This document shows positions 8,186 through 16,304 of a DNA stretch of 64,000 nucleotides, piece by piece. The position numbers and the translations under genes were made by a program. The DNA lies in contig JAIXWJ010000039.1 of NCBI GenBank assembly GCA_027491335.1, positions 24,529 through 88,528 on the forward strand, written 5' to 3'. A model generated the notes under the pieces. The model was not told the origin of the DNA. It saw only the letters and a list, made by a program, of their open reading frames with translations, and made no database searches. Source of the DNA: Actinomycetes bacterium. GTDB taxonomy: Bacteria; Actinomycetota; Acidimicrobiia; Acidimicrobiales; Ilumatobacteraceae. How positions within the stretch are numbered: position 1 is the first letter of the stretch; each line of letters starts with the position of its first letter.

Positions 8186-8209
8186 GCCATCCCCGCTTCG
8201 GGGTGCGAC

Positions 8210-9112
8210 GTGACCTGGCGTCAGTCCCCCGTCATCATCGAGAGTCTTTCTCGTTGTCGTTTTCCCTCGTCCGACCGCGTCACGTGCGCGGTGTCCGGAG
8301 GTGCGGACTCGCTGGCGTTGCTGGCATTGGCTGCCGCGAGCGGCCGACAAGTGACGGCCTTCCACGTCGACCATGGGTTGCGCCCGGGATCGCACCGTGA
8401 AGCCGAGCTCGTGCGTGACGCCGCCGCACTGGTGGGAGCGCGATTCGATGCCCGAACGGTGAACGTCGCGCCGGGCCCGAACGTGGAGGCCCGAGCCCGA
8501 GCCGCGCGATACGCGGCCCTTCCCGACGATGTGCTCACCGGCCACACCGCCGACGATCAGGCCGAAACAGTGTTGGTGAATCTGCTGCGCGGTGCCGGCA
8601 TCGACGGATTGAGTGGCATGCGCGAGTTCGGTGGACCGAGCGGTTCGGTCGGACATCCGCTGTTGGCTTTGCGTCGTCATGACACCGAGGCCGTGTGCGC
8701 CGTTCTGGGCTGGACCCCGTTCCATGATCCGAGCAACGACGACGAGAGCCTGTTGCGCAACCGCATTCGGCATTCGGTCCTGCCCCTTCTCCACGAGGTG
8801 GCGGGCCGCGATCTGGCCCCGATCCTGGCGCGCCAGGCCGCTCTTTTGGCCGACGACGCCGACTTCCTCGACGAAATGGCGCGCGCCATCGACCCCACCG
8901 ACGCCAAGGCGTTGTCGGCGGCCCCGGTTGCTCTGGCCCGCCGAGCGGTGCGCCATTGGTTGGCCGAGATGCACCCACCCGATGCCGCCAGCGTGGAACG
9001 GGTGCTGGCCGTGGCCCGGGGGGAAGCCGTGGCCTGCGAACTGCCGGGGGGCGCTCGGGTCCAGCGGACAAATCAGCGCATCTCGATCACCCCCACCCCT
9101 GAACAGGGCTAA
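8210..9112 (+). CDS. tilS: tRNA(Ile)-lysidine synthase
   Basis: The 300-residue protein has the PP-loop SGGADS at residues 29-34 followed by the family signature FHVDHGLRPGS, GHTADDQAETVLVNLLRG and LLRNRIRH. TilS attaches lysine to C34 of tRNA-Ile(CAU), changing its decoding from AUG to AUA. The GTG start gives a length normal for the short actinobacterial form with a reduced C-terminal domain. In many bacteria hpt and ftsH follow tilS; here a degenerate-phosphatase-like gene follows after 9 bases instead. Confidence 0.93.
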   Translation: MTWRQSPVIIESLSRCRFPSSDRVTCAVSGGADSLALLALAAASGRQVTAFHVDHGLRPGSHREAELVRDAAALVGARFDARTVNVAPGPNVEARARAARYAALPDDVLTGHTADDQAETVLVNLLRGAGIDGLSGMREFGGPSGSVGHPLLALRRHDTEAVCAVLGWTPFHDPSNDDESLLRNRIRHSVLPLLHEVAGRDLAPILARQAALLADDADFLDEMARAIDPTDAKALSAAPVALARRAVRHWLAEMHPPDAASVERVLAVARGEAVACELPGGARVQRTNQRISITPTPEQG

Positions 9113-9121
9113 TGTTCGGGC

Positions 9122-9628
9122 GTGCCGCCGAAGCTACGAGGAAAGTGGGCGCTGGGGATCACCCCCCGGAACTTCACCTGGATCCTGAAAGACCGTCTTG
9201 CCGTCTGTGAACGGCCGGGCGGGTACGGCGACAACCATCGGCGGGTTCGCCGCCAGGAAGAGATCATCTGGATCCGCGAGAACCATTTCGGTTGCGTGAT
9301 CAGCATCATCTCGGCCCCCCACAACCTGCACAATTACGACGAACTGGGCGTCATCCACCAGCATCGCCCCTTCGACCCCGACAACGTGGACGAATGGGCC
9401 AAGGGCCTGTTCATGGAACTGCGACGCCTGCTCACCAGCAACGTCAAGGTGATCGTGCACGGTGACGAGGTGGGTGACCGCATCATGGGCGCCATGGCCG
9501 CCTTCGCCCGCTGGCACGGCCTGGTCGAGGACCCCACCGAAGCCATCGCCATCGGTGAACGCCTGGCCGGCCACCAACTGGATCCGGCCGCCCGCGCCCT
9601 GATTCTGCGGGCCCACGAACTGCGCTGA
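9122..9628 (+). CDS. Conserved-looking protein with degenerate Cys-phosphatase P-loop
   Basis: The 168-residue cytoplasmic protein starts with GTG. Residues 110-120 read as a beta strand and loop ending VHGDEVGDR, which matches the HCx5R signature of dual-specificity phosphatases with the catalytic Cys replaced by Gly114 while His113 and Arg120 stay. The helix after it (MGAMAAFARWHGLVEDPTEA) also resembles the P-loop helix and following helix of that fold. I infer a pseudophosphatase; catalysis by the usual thiol mechanism would be impossible. It lies between tilS and an SDR gene, 9 and 3 bases away, likely in one operon. Confidence 0.55.
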   Translation: MPPKLRGKWALGITPRNFTWILKDRLAVCERPGGYGDNHRRVRRQEEIIWIRENHFGCVISIISAPHNLHNYDELGVIHQHRPFDPDNVDEWAKGLFMELRRLLTSNVKVIVHGDEVGDRIMGAMAAFARWHGLVEDPTEAIAIGERLAGHQLDPAARALILRAHELR

Positions 9629-9631
9629 GCG

Positions 9632-10621
9632 ATGAGTGACAGCAAGGGCCGGCGTGTGCTGGTGACCGGCATGGGTGGCCAATTGGGGTCGCTCGTGGCG
9701 GCCGAGTTGGAGAAGGAATCCTGGGTCGGCCGGATCGTCGGCATCGACGCCGACCCGCCGCGGCGTCGTCTGTCCCGCTCGTCGTTCCATCTGATCGAGC
9801 CGAGCGACGCCGCTCGAACCCGAGCGGTGATCGAGGACCTCGACCCGCACGTGCTCATTCATCTCGCGGTGTGGGAACCCGACGCCCGCGTGAGCCCCAC
9901 GTTGGCCGAACGCCACACGCGCGAGGCGGCGCATTCGATCTTTTCCGCCGCCCGCGAATGCCCGTCGCTGCAACACGTCGTGCTCCGTTCGGGCATCGAG
10001 GTGTACGGCCGCGGAGGGCACCGCCCCGACGTTCCCGACGAGACCGCACCCACGGCACCCACCTCGCAATACGGGCGCATGTTGGTGCAAGTCGAGCGTT
10101 CGGCTGGTGACGCGTTCAGCACCACCAACGCCGACGTCACCGCGTTGCGTCTGGCTCCGGTCATCGGACCACACATTCCCAGCCCCCTCGGTCGGCTGCT
10201 GCGTTTGCCTTTCGTCCCGTTCAATCTGTTGAAGCCACCGATGTTCACCGTTCTGCACGAAGCCGATGCCGCGCGCGCCTTCGTCCTGGCATCCCAACGA
10301 ACCATCGGACAACCGATCAACGTGGTGGGCGACGGTGAGATCAGCGGGTTCGCGGCCGTGCGACGCAGCCGACACATACCCCTGCCGTTGTTCGGCCCGG
10401 AGTGGACCGTCACTCGTCGCATCGCGCATCTGTTCGGCGCACCCGTTCCCGAACACGTGATGGAGGTTCTGCACAATGGGCGTCGCGCCACCAGCGGTCG
10501 GTGCGAAAGCTTCTTGGGATGGCGACCCGAGATCGCCACGAACGACGTGATCGATTCGCTGTTCTCTTGGGAAGGCGTCGTTCGCGTGCCACCGAAGCAA
10601 GCATGGGAGCAAGCCTCATGA
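9632..10621 (+). CDS. NAD-dependent epimerase/dehydratase-like protein (atypical extended SDR)
   Basis: The 329-residue Rossmann protein begins with the extended-SDR nucleotide-binding motif TGMGGQLG and has VIEDLDPHVLIHLA for the second half of the fold. The usual Tyr-x3-Lys pair appears as YGRML, so the catalytic Lys is missing; it may be a binding or regulatory protein rather than an epimerase. The following hydrolase gene overlaps by 4 bases (ATGA). Substrate unknown. Confidence 0.75.
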   Translation: MSDSKGRRVLVTGMGGQLGSLVAAELEKESWVGRIVGIDADPPRRRLSRSSFHLIEPSDAARTRAVIEDLDPHVLIHLAVWEPDARVSPTLAERHTREAAHSIFSAARECPSLQHVVLRSGIEVYGRGGHRPDVPDETAPTAPTSQYGRMLVQVERSAGDAFSTTNADVTALRLAPVIGPHIPSPLGRLLRLPFVPFNLLKPPMFTVLHEADAARAFVLASQRTIGQPINVVGDGEISGFAAVRRSRHIPLPLFGPEWTVTRRIAHLFGAPVPEHVMEVLHNGRRATSGRCESFLGWRPEIATNDVIDSLFSWEGVVRVPPKQAWEQAS

Positions 10622-11490
10622 GTTGGGCCACCGCCAACGATGGCGCGCGACTGCACTACGAGGTGATCGGCCGTCGCAGTGCGCCACCGGTGTTGATGAT
10701 CCAAGGGCTCGGTGCCGACAAGCATTTGTGGGACCTGCAGCGTTTCGTGTTGGCCACGCGCTATCGAGTCATCGCCCACGACAATCGCGGTGCCGGCCGC
10801 AGCGACAAACCATTCGGTCCGTACTCGTTGCCACAGATGGCCGACGACGCCATGGCCGTGCTCGACCACGCGGGCATCGACAATGCTCACGTGGTGGGGG
10901 CGTCGATGGGCGGAGCAATTTCGCAACTGGTCGGCATCCTTCATCCGCAACGCGTTCGTTCGTTGTCGTTGGTGTGCACGTCGTGCAGCAATCATCAGTG
11001 GCGACGTGATCTGTTGTCGTCGTGGGGCGACCTGGCCTTGGAAAAGGGCATGTCGGAGATGACGATGCAGGCCGCTCGTTGGGTGATCGGTCCGCGATCG
11101 TTGCGACGAATGTGGCCGGCATTCAGTTGGCTCGGACCGGTGGCCACGTCGCGCGAGGCGCACGGATTCCACGCGCAGGTGCAAGCGATCCTGGACGCCG
11201 ACGACAGCCTCAGCACGATGCTGGATCGGATCACCGTCCCCACCGCGGTGATCGTGGGCAATCAGGACATCCTCACGCCACGGGGCGACAGCGAGGAATT
11301 GGCCGATCGCATTCCCACCGCCGAACTCACGGTGTTGTCCGGAGCGGCCCATGGATTGATGATCGAACACGCCACCACGTTCAATCGCGTCCTCGGTGAC
11401 TTTCTCTCGCGCGCCGAATTGGCGTGGAAGGCCCAGCAGAAGCGCGTCGAGGGCGTGCGTCATTTGCGCGCGGTACCGAACGCATCATGA
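10618..11490 (+). CDS. Alpha/beta hydrolase
   Basis: The 290-residue hydrolase has the nucleophile elbow GASMGG, an HDNRGAGRSDKP stretch typical of the oxyanion region in this superfamily, an acid in VGNQDILTP and a His in GAAHGLMIEH. It belongs with the broad esterase/lactonase/peptidase group, and sequence alone does not narrow the substrate. ATG 10618 overlaps the upstream SDR stop and its own stop overlaps the next gene, both as ATGA, so three genes are translationally coupled. Confidence 0.85.
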   Translation: MSWATANDGARLHYEVIGRRSAPPVLMIQGLGADKHLWDLQRFVLATRYRVIAHDNRGAGRSDKPFGPYSLPQMADDAMAVLDHAGIDNAHVVGASMGGAISQLVGILHPQRVRSLSLVCTSCSNHQWRRDLLSSWGDLALEKGMSEMTMQAARWVIGPRSLRRMWPAFSWLGPVATSREAHGFHAQVQAILDADDSLSTMLDRITVPTAVIVGNQDILTPRGDSEELADRIPTAELTVLSGAAHGLMIEHATTFNRVLGDFLSRAELAWKAQQKRVEGVRHLRAVPNAS

Positions 11491-12452
11491 CCACGCGACG
11501 GGCCATCGTTGTCGGCGCCGGCCTGAGTGGCCTGATGGCCGCTCGCACCTTGGTCGATCGCGGGTGGCACGTCACCGTGCTCGACAAGGGTCGAGGGGTG
11601 GGCGGTCGCATGGCCACCCGACGTATCACCGCACCCGACGGTCGCACCGCGATCCTGGACCACGGCGCGCAGTTCTTCACCGTGCGCGACGCGCGATTCG
11701 CCACGTTGGTGAACGAGTGGTCGAGCGCCGGAGTGGTGCGCGAATGGTGCCGAGGTTTCGACGGCGACGATGGTCATCCGCGATACGTCGCCACGAACGG
11801 CATGACCGCGTTGACCAAACATCTCGCCACCGGCATGGACGTTCTCACCTCGAAGCTGGTGTTCGCGGTGAAGCCCGGCATCGAAACCCGTTGGACGGTG
11901 GTCATCGACGACGGCTCGGAAATCGATGCCGATGCCGTGGTGATGACCTGTCCTCTTCCGCAGTCGTACTCGCTCACCGTCACCGCGGGCGTGGAGTTGC
12001 CGAGCGAATTGCTGCTCACGGATTACGACCGCACGATCGGATTGCTCGCCGTGCTCGACGGGCCGACGAACATCGCGGCACCGGGCGGTCTTCAGAATCC
12101 GGACTCGGTGTTCTCGTGGATCGGCGACAACGCGGCCAAGGGGATCTCACCGGTCCCGGCCGTCACATTTCACGCCAACCCCGAATGGAGCGCGGCCCAT
12201 TGGGACGACGATGCCGACACCGGATCGGCATTGCTCACGGCCGCCGCGGCCGCGTATATCGGCGACGCCACCATCGTGGCCAGCGAGTACAAGAAGTGGC
12301 GATTCGCGACCCCGAAGAGGTTGTGGCCCGAACCGTGCTTCGCCACCGCCGATGACACGTTGGTGTTCGCCGGTGATGCGTTCGCCGGGCCCAAGGTGGA
12401 AGGCGCGGTGCTCAGCGGCATGGCCGCCGGTGTGGTCGTCGCGGGCGGATGA
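11487..12452 (+). CDS. FAD/NAD(P)-binding oxidoreductase (renalase-like)
   Basis: The 321-residue protein opens with the dinucleotide-binding fingerprint VVGAGLSGLMAARTL and the second FAD motif DKGRGVGGRMATRR, the combination found in renalase-like amine oxidase-superfamily enzymes, and ends with VFAGDAFAGPKVEGAVLSG, the C-terminal FAD-contact motif. It probably oxidises a small reduced substrate or nicotinamide by-product. Translation is coupled to the upstream hydrolase by ATGA. The substrate is unknown. Confidence 0.8.
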   Translation: MTTRRAIVVGAGLSGLMAARTLVDRGWHVTVLDKGRGVGGRMATRRITAPDGRTAILDHGAQFFTVRDARFATLVNEWSSAGVVREWCRGFDGDDGHPRYVATNGMTALTKHLATGMDVLTSKLVFAVKPGIETRWTVVIDDGSEIDADAVVMTCPLPQSYSLTVTAGVELPSELLLTDYDRTIGLLAVLDGPTNIAAPGGLQNPDSVFSWIGDNAAKGISPVPAVTFHANPEWSAAHWDDDADTGSALLTAAAAAYIGDATIVASEYKKWRFATPKRLWPEPCFATADDTLVFAGDAFAGPKVEGAVLSGMAAGVVVAGG

Positions 12453-12465
12453 CGCTCGCTATCTC

Positions 12466-12553
12466 TGGCGGAAGAGGTGGGATTTGAACCCACGGACGCT
12501 TGCACGTCGCACGCTTTCGAGGCGTGTCCCTTAGGCCGCTCGGGCACCCTTCC
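12466..12553 (-). tRNA. tRNA-Ser(CGA)
   Basis: A class II tRNA with acceptor GGAAGGG paired to CTCTTCC, anticodon stem CACGC/GCGTG, loop CTCGAAA with anticodon CGA (complement of 12517-12519), a long variable arm, T arm GTGGG-TTCAAAT-CCCAC, discriminator G and encoded CCA (complement of 12466-12468). It reads UCG. It lies 11 bases downstream of tadA in the same direction. Confidence 0.95.
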
Positions 12554-12564
12554 GCTGATCGAGG

Positions 12565-13026
12565 TTATCGGCGAGAGGCGAAGAACTGCTCGAGCAATGC
12601 GGCGGATTCGGCGGCCAGGACCCCGTGCGTGACCGGCGGATTGTGGTTCAGGCGGGGGTCGGCGCACACGTTGTAGAGGCTGGCCGTGGCCCCTCCCTTG
12701 AGGTCGGCGGCGCCGTACACCAGATGACCGATGCGGGCGTTCAGAACCGCCCCCGCGCACATGACGCACGGTTCGAGGGTCACCACCAGGGTGCAGTCGT
12801 CGAGGCGCCAGCGCCCCAAGGCCTCGGCGGCGTCGCGCAGAGCCAGCACCTCGGCGTGGGCGGTGGGGTCCTGATGGTTCTCGCGCTCGTTGTGCCGCGC
12901 GGCGATGATGCGCCCTTCGTGCAACACGACGGCACCCACGGGTACGTCGTCGTGGTTCAAGGCGTCGCGTGCCTGCTGCAACGCGGACCGCATCGCCTCG
13001 ATGAGATCCTCGCTCACCTGTGCCAT
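12565..13026 (-). CDS. tadA: tRNA-specific adenosine deaminase
   Basis: The 153-residue enzyme deaminates A34 of tRNA-Arg(ACG) to inosine. The zinc and catalytic motifs are His57-Ala-Glu59 (TAHAEVL) and Pro-Cys87-x2-Cys90 (EPCVMC). ATG 13026-13024 is chosen because upstream codons would run through tRNA-Ser(GGA). The A of this ATG is also the last A of that tRNA's encoded CCA, so the two genes share one base and there is no leader for a ribosome-binding site other than tRNA sequence. Downstream lies tRNA-Ser(CGA). Confidence 0.95.
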   Translation of the reverse strand: MAQVSEDLIEAMRSALQQARDALNHDDVPVGAVVLHEGRIIAARHNERENHQDPTAHAEVLALRDAAEALGRWRLDDCTLVVTLEPCVMCAGAVLNARIGHLVYGAADLKGGATASLYNVCADPRLNHNPPVTHGVLAAESAALLEQFFASRR

Positions 13027-13113
13027 GGCGGAAGGGGTGGGATTCGAACCCACGGAGGCTTGCACCTCACACGCTTTCCAAGCGTGCCGATTCGGCCGCT
13101 CTCGCACCCTTCC
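13026..13113 (-). tRNA. tRNA-Ser(GGA)
   Basis: A class II tRNA with acceptor GGAAGGG/CCCTTCC-type pairing, anticodon loop TTGGAAA with anticodon GGA (complement of 13077-13079), long variable arm, T arm GTGGG-TTCGAAT-CCCAC, discriminator G and encoded CCA (complement of 13026-13028). It reads UCC/UCU. Its 3' A is the first base of the tadA start codon. Confidence 0.96.
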
Positions 13114-13156
13114 AAAGTGTTGTGTGTACCTGCTATGTGTTGCGCCCCGAACAGAC

Positions 13157-13290
13157 TCCTGCCGGATGTGGTGACGGCCAGGCGATCTGCGGCACACGAG
13201 CGAATCCGCTGAAGGCTGCTACCTTCCGGTCCTGACCTGATTCACGGGAACCCGTTGCACAGGACCCGACCGTCACCACACCCGGCAGGC
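13157..13290 (-). ncRNA. ffs: Signal recognition particle RNA (4.5S-like)
   Basis: On the minus strand the diagnostic domain IV sequence is present: TCAGGTCAGGACCGGAAGG followed by TAGCAGCC (complement of about 13212-13239), with the GGAA-type tetraloop and the asymmetric internal loop that bind Ffh. The outer ends pair: 13159-13177 is complementary to 13270-13288 over 19 positions with one G-T wobble. Exact ends are uncertain by a few bases. It lies 43 bases upstream of tRNA-Ser(GGA), making a co-oriented ffs / tRNA-Ser / tadA / tRNA-Ser group. Confidence 0.9.
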
Positions 13291-13311
13291 GCCGAATGGA
13301 GCACCGTCAGA

Positions 13312-14205
13312 CTACCTGCCTCGCGAGCGAGCCAGACCAGCGGCCTTCTCCGCCAGCCGAGGCGCGCCGAGATCGGCACAGAACTCCGCGAAATCGGGCG
13401 TGGGACCGTCCCATCGCCACTCGGCCACCTTGCCCACCGGCACCGTGTCCACGGTGGTGGCGATGCGCCGGAACAACAGTGCCAAGTCACGGTTTTCGCT
13501 GAGGGACGCGGCCAGCTTCGGGGCGCCACGCAGACCGGGAACGTCCCACTGACCCGCCGCTTCGGGGATGTCCTCGATGCGCCCGTAGCGGGCCAGCACC
13601 GTGGCGGCGGATTTCGCGCCCCAACCGGCCAAGCCCGGAAATCCGTCGGCGGTGTCGCCCACCAGTCCGAGATAGTCGGCGATGCTCGACGGCGGAACGC
13701 CGAACTTCGCGATGACCGCGGCCTCGTTCACCAGACCGTCCTCGCCCTTGGACATCTTGCGACGGTCGATCTGCACCACTCGATCGCCCACCACGCACTG
13801 ACCGAGATCCTTGTCGGGGCTGAGAATCTGCACCTGCGTGACTTTTGGATCAGCCGAAGCCACGGCGGCGGCCGACGCCAACGCATCGTCGGCTTCGTAT
13901 TCCTCCATCGCCCACACGGTGACACCCATCGATCGCAAGGCTTCCTCGACGATGGGGATCTGGGTGAGGATCTCGGGCTCCATGCCCTCGGAGGTCTTGT
14001 AGCCGTGCCACAAGTCGTTGCGAAAACTCTCGATGACGTGGTCGGTGGCGACTCCGATGTGAGTGGCGCCCTCTTGCAGCAGTTGCAACGTGGAATTCAA
14101 CACTCCGATGGTGGCGGCGTTCGGGGCCGGAGCGGACGAACGTACCGCTTGTCCGTAGTGCTGGCGGTACAGCTCGTAGGTGCCGTCCACCAGATGGACG
14201 ATCAT
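13312..14205 (-). CDS. 5'-3' exonuclease / flap endonuclease (Pol I N-terminal domain-like)
   Basis: The 297-residue nuclease begins MIVHLVDGTYELYR, carries the acidic cluster EEYEADDALA and SPDKDLGQ, and has the helix-three-turn-helix region GLVGDTADGFPGLAGWGAKSA, all in the order of the 5' nuclease domain of DNA polymerase I. As a stand-alone protein it would remove RNA primers and 5' flaps. The metal-binding Asp residues appear intact. It points away from the hemolysin III-like gene and towards the SRP RNA. Confidence 0.88.
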   Translation of the reverse strand: MIVHLVDGTYELYRQHYGQAVRSSAPAPNAATIGVLNSTLQLLQEGATHIGVATDHVIESFRNDLWHGYKTSEGMEPEILTQIPIVEEALRSMGVTVWAMEEYEADDALASAAAVASADPKVTQVQILSPDKDLGQCVVGDRVVQIDRRKMSKGEDGLVNEAAVIAKFGVPPSSIADYLGLVGDTADGFPGLAGWGAKSAATVLARYGRIEDIPEAAGQWDVPGLRGAPKLAASLSENRDLALLFRRIATTVDTVPVGKVAEWRWDGPTPDFAEFCADLGAPRLAEKAAGLARSRGR

Positions 14206-14290
14206 CGATGCACTCCGAATTCACTCATCGTTCGTGAGCGTAGTGCCGGGGCGACATCCGCCGAACCCGTGTTGGGGTAACAATGGGTCG

Positions 14291-14953
14291 ATGAACGACG
14301 TGCACGGCCCGCATTTGATGCCGTTGTTGCGTGGCTGGTTGCACCTGGTGTCGTTCCCCATCATGTTGGTGATGGGCGCGGTGTTGACGCTTCTGGTCGA
14401 TCTGCCGTTCAGTCCGAGGTTGAGCATCGTCATCTACGTGTTGGGCACCGCGACCATGTTCGGTGTGTCGGCCCTGTATCACCGCGTGCGGTGGCGTCCG
14501 AAAGCCAAACGATTGATGCAACGTTTCGATCACTCGGCGATCTTTCTCGCCATCGCCGGTGGCTACACGCCCGTGGCCGTGTTGTGCCTGGCCGGATGGG
14601 CGCAATGGGTGGTGGTCGGAGGCGTGTGGTTCGGCGCGGTGTTGGGCATCGTGTTGCACTGGCTGCCGCGTGTGCCCTCGTTCTGGCACGGCGCCAGCTA
14701 CATGATCGTCAGTTGGGCCGCCATCGTGACGGTGCCGGCGTTGTGGCGCGGACTCGGACCGGTGGGCTTCGGTCTGATCCTCGGTGGTGGGGTGTGTTAC
14801 ACGTTGGGTGCCATCGCATTGGCCACGCAACGACCGAACCCATGGCCGCGCGTCTTCGGATTCCACGAGATCTTCCACGCCTTCACGGTGGTGGCCGCCG
14901 GGTTGCAGTTCGCCGCCATCGCCGGGGTCGTTGCTCCGCGCCTCGCCGCCTGA
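14291..14953 (+). CDS. trhA: Hemolysin III / TrhA-family membrane protein
   Basis: The 220-residue protein has seven hydrophobic segments and the family's metal-site signatures: SALYHRVRW after the second span, FDHSAIFLAIAGGYTP in the third and HEIFHAFTVVAA in the last. This family (PAQR/hemolysin III, YqfA/TrhA) is implicated in membrane-lipid energetics; direct haemolysis is doubtful. ATG 14291 is the start because upstream in-frame codons overlap the divergent exonuclease. Length is normal. Confidence 0.85.
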   Translation: MNDVHGPHLMPLLRGWLHLVSFPIMLVMGAVLTLLVDLPFSPRLSIVIYVLGTATMFGVSALYHRVRWRPKAKRLMQRFDHSAIFLAIAGGYTPVAVLCLAGWAQWVVVGGVWFGAVLGIVLHWLPRVPSFWHGASYMIVSWAAIVTVPALWRGLGPVGFGLILGGGVCYTLGAIALATQRPNPWPRVFGFHEIFHAFTVVAAGLQFAAIAGVVAPRLAA

Positions 14954-15027
14954 ACTCATTCGTCAAGGGTCCGTCAAGACCGCTCGGTACGAATTCAGGT
15001 TGGGGTGATCAGGGCCGATAGCCCTGC

Positions 15028-16293
15028 GTGTTTCAACGGACCGCACCCAAGACAGTCACCGAGTCCGCTCCGGTCCTGGCCGCCGAGCCGGTGTTGGCCG
15101 ACTTCACCAGTCCCCCGGCCAGCGACGACGACGCCCCCATCGTCCATCTGGTCACCAACATCGTGGGCCAAGGTCTGCGCGACCGCGCGTCCGACATTCA
15201 CGTCGAACCCCTGAACGACATCCTGCGCATCCGCTACCGCATCGATGGCAACCTCGTGGAGGCGCAGCGGCTGCCTCTGGCCATGCATCTCAGTTTGGTG
15301 AGCCGTCTGAAGATCATGGCGGGAATGAACATCGTCGAACGTCGACGACCACAGGACGGCCAATTCTCCACGGTGGTGGACGGACGCGAGGTGGACGTCC
15401 GAGTGGCCACCGTCGCCACCGTCTTCGGCGAGAAGCTGGTGATGCGACTCCTCGACAAGCGACGGTCGATGATCGGCCTCGGCGAGTTGGGCATGCCGCG
15501 CGACACGCACGAGGCGTTCTCGCAGATGATTCGTTCCCCGTTCGGCATGGTCATCTGCGCCGGACCCACGGGTGCCGGCAAAACCACCACGCTGTACGCG
15601 TCGCTCTTGGAGATCAACAACTCCGGCAAGAACGTCACCACCATCGAGGATCCGGTGGAGTACGTGTTCCCGGGAATCAATCAGGTCCAAACCAACGAGC
15701 AAGCGGGCTTGACCTTCGCCACCGGACTGCGGGCCCTGTTGCGCCAGGACCCCGACGTGATTCTGGTGGGGGAAATCCGCGACCCCGACACCGCTCGCAT
15801 CGCGGTGCAGTCGGCGCTGACCGGTCACTTCGTGTTGTCATCGCTTCATGGCACCGACGCCTCGGCGGCCCTGCACCGTTTGCTGGACATGGGCATCGAA
15901 GCTTTTCTCATCGCGTCGTCGGTGATGGGAATCATCGGACAACGACTTCTACGTCGCATTTGTGATTCGTGCAAGACGTCCTATGCGCCCGATGCCGAAG
16001 AGTTGGCTCTGTTCCATCGTCACTTGCCCGACAACTCCAAGGAACTCTTCTTCCATGGCACCGGTTGCGACGACTGCTCGCAGACCGGATACCGCGATCG
16101 CATCGGTGTGTACGAGTTGCTTCGCATCTCACCGCGCATTCGCCAACTACTGGTCGACCATGCCACCACCGAGCAAGTGCGCGACGCGGCCATCGAGGAA
16201 GGCATGCGACCAATGATCGTGGAGGCCATGAATCTGGTGGACGACGACGTGACCACCGTGGCCGAAGTGATCCGAACTCTCTACGTCGCCTGA
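15028..16293 (+). CDS. pilB: Type IV pilus extension ATPase, PilB/GspE family, short form
   Basis: The 421-residue secretion ATPase has the Asp box SDIHVEP, Walker A GPTGAGKTT, Walker B ILVGEIRD, a His box (LSSLHGTDA) and the zinc site CDSC...CDDC of PilB/GspE. It powers pilin polymerisation at the inner membrane. Family members are about 560 residues with an N-terminal MshEN domain. An in-frame TAG at 15019-15021 just before GTG 15028 shows that domain is really absent here. pilC starts 11 bases downstream, and the rest of the pilus locus follows to 19995. Confidence 0.88.
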   Translation: MFQRTAPKTVTESAPVLAAEPVLADFTSPPASDDDAPIVHLVTNIVGQGLRDRASDIHVEPLNDILRIRYRIDGNLVEAQRLPLAMHLSLVSRLKIMAGMNIVERRRPQDGQFSTVVDGREVDVRVATVATVFGEKLVMRLLDKRRSMIGLGELGMPRDTHEAFSQMIRSPFGMVICAGPTGAGKTTTLYASLLEINNSGKNVTTIEDPVEYVFPGINQVQTNEQAGLTFATGLRALLRQDPDVILVGEIRDPDTARIAVQSALTGHFVLSSLHGTDASAALHRLLDMGIEAFLIASSVMGIIGQRLLRRICDSCKTSYAPDAEELALFHRHLPDNSKELFFHGTGCDDCSQTGYRDRIGVYELLRISPRIRQLLVDHATTEQVRDAAIEEGMRPMIVEAMNLVDDDVTTVAEVIRTLYVA

Positions 16294-16304
16294 TCGGACG
16301 AAAC

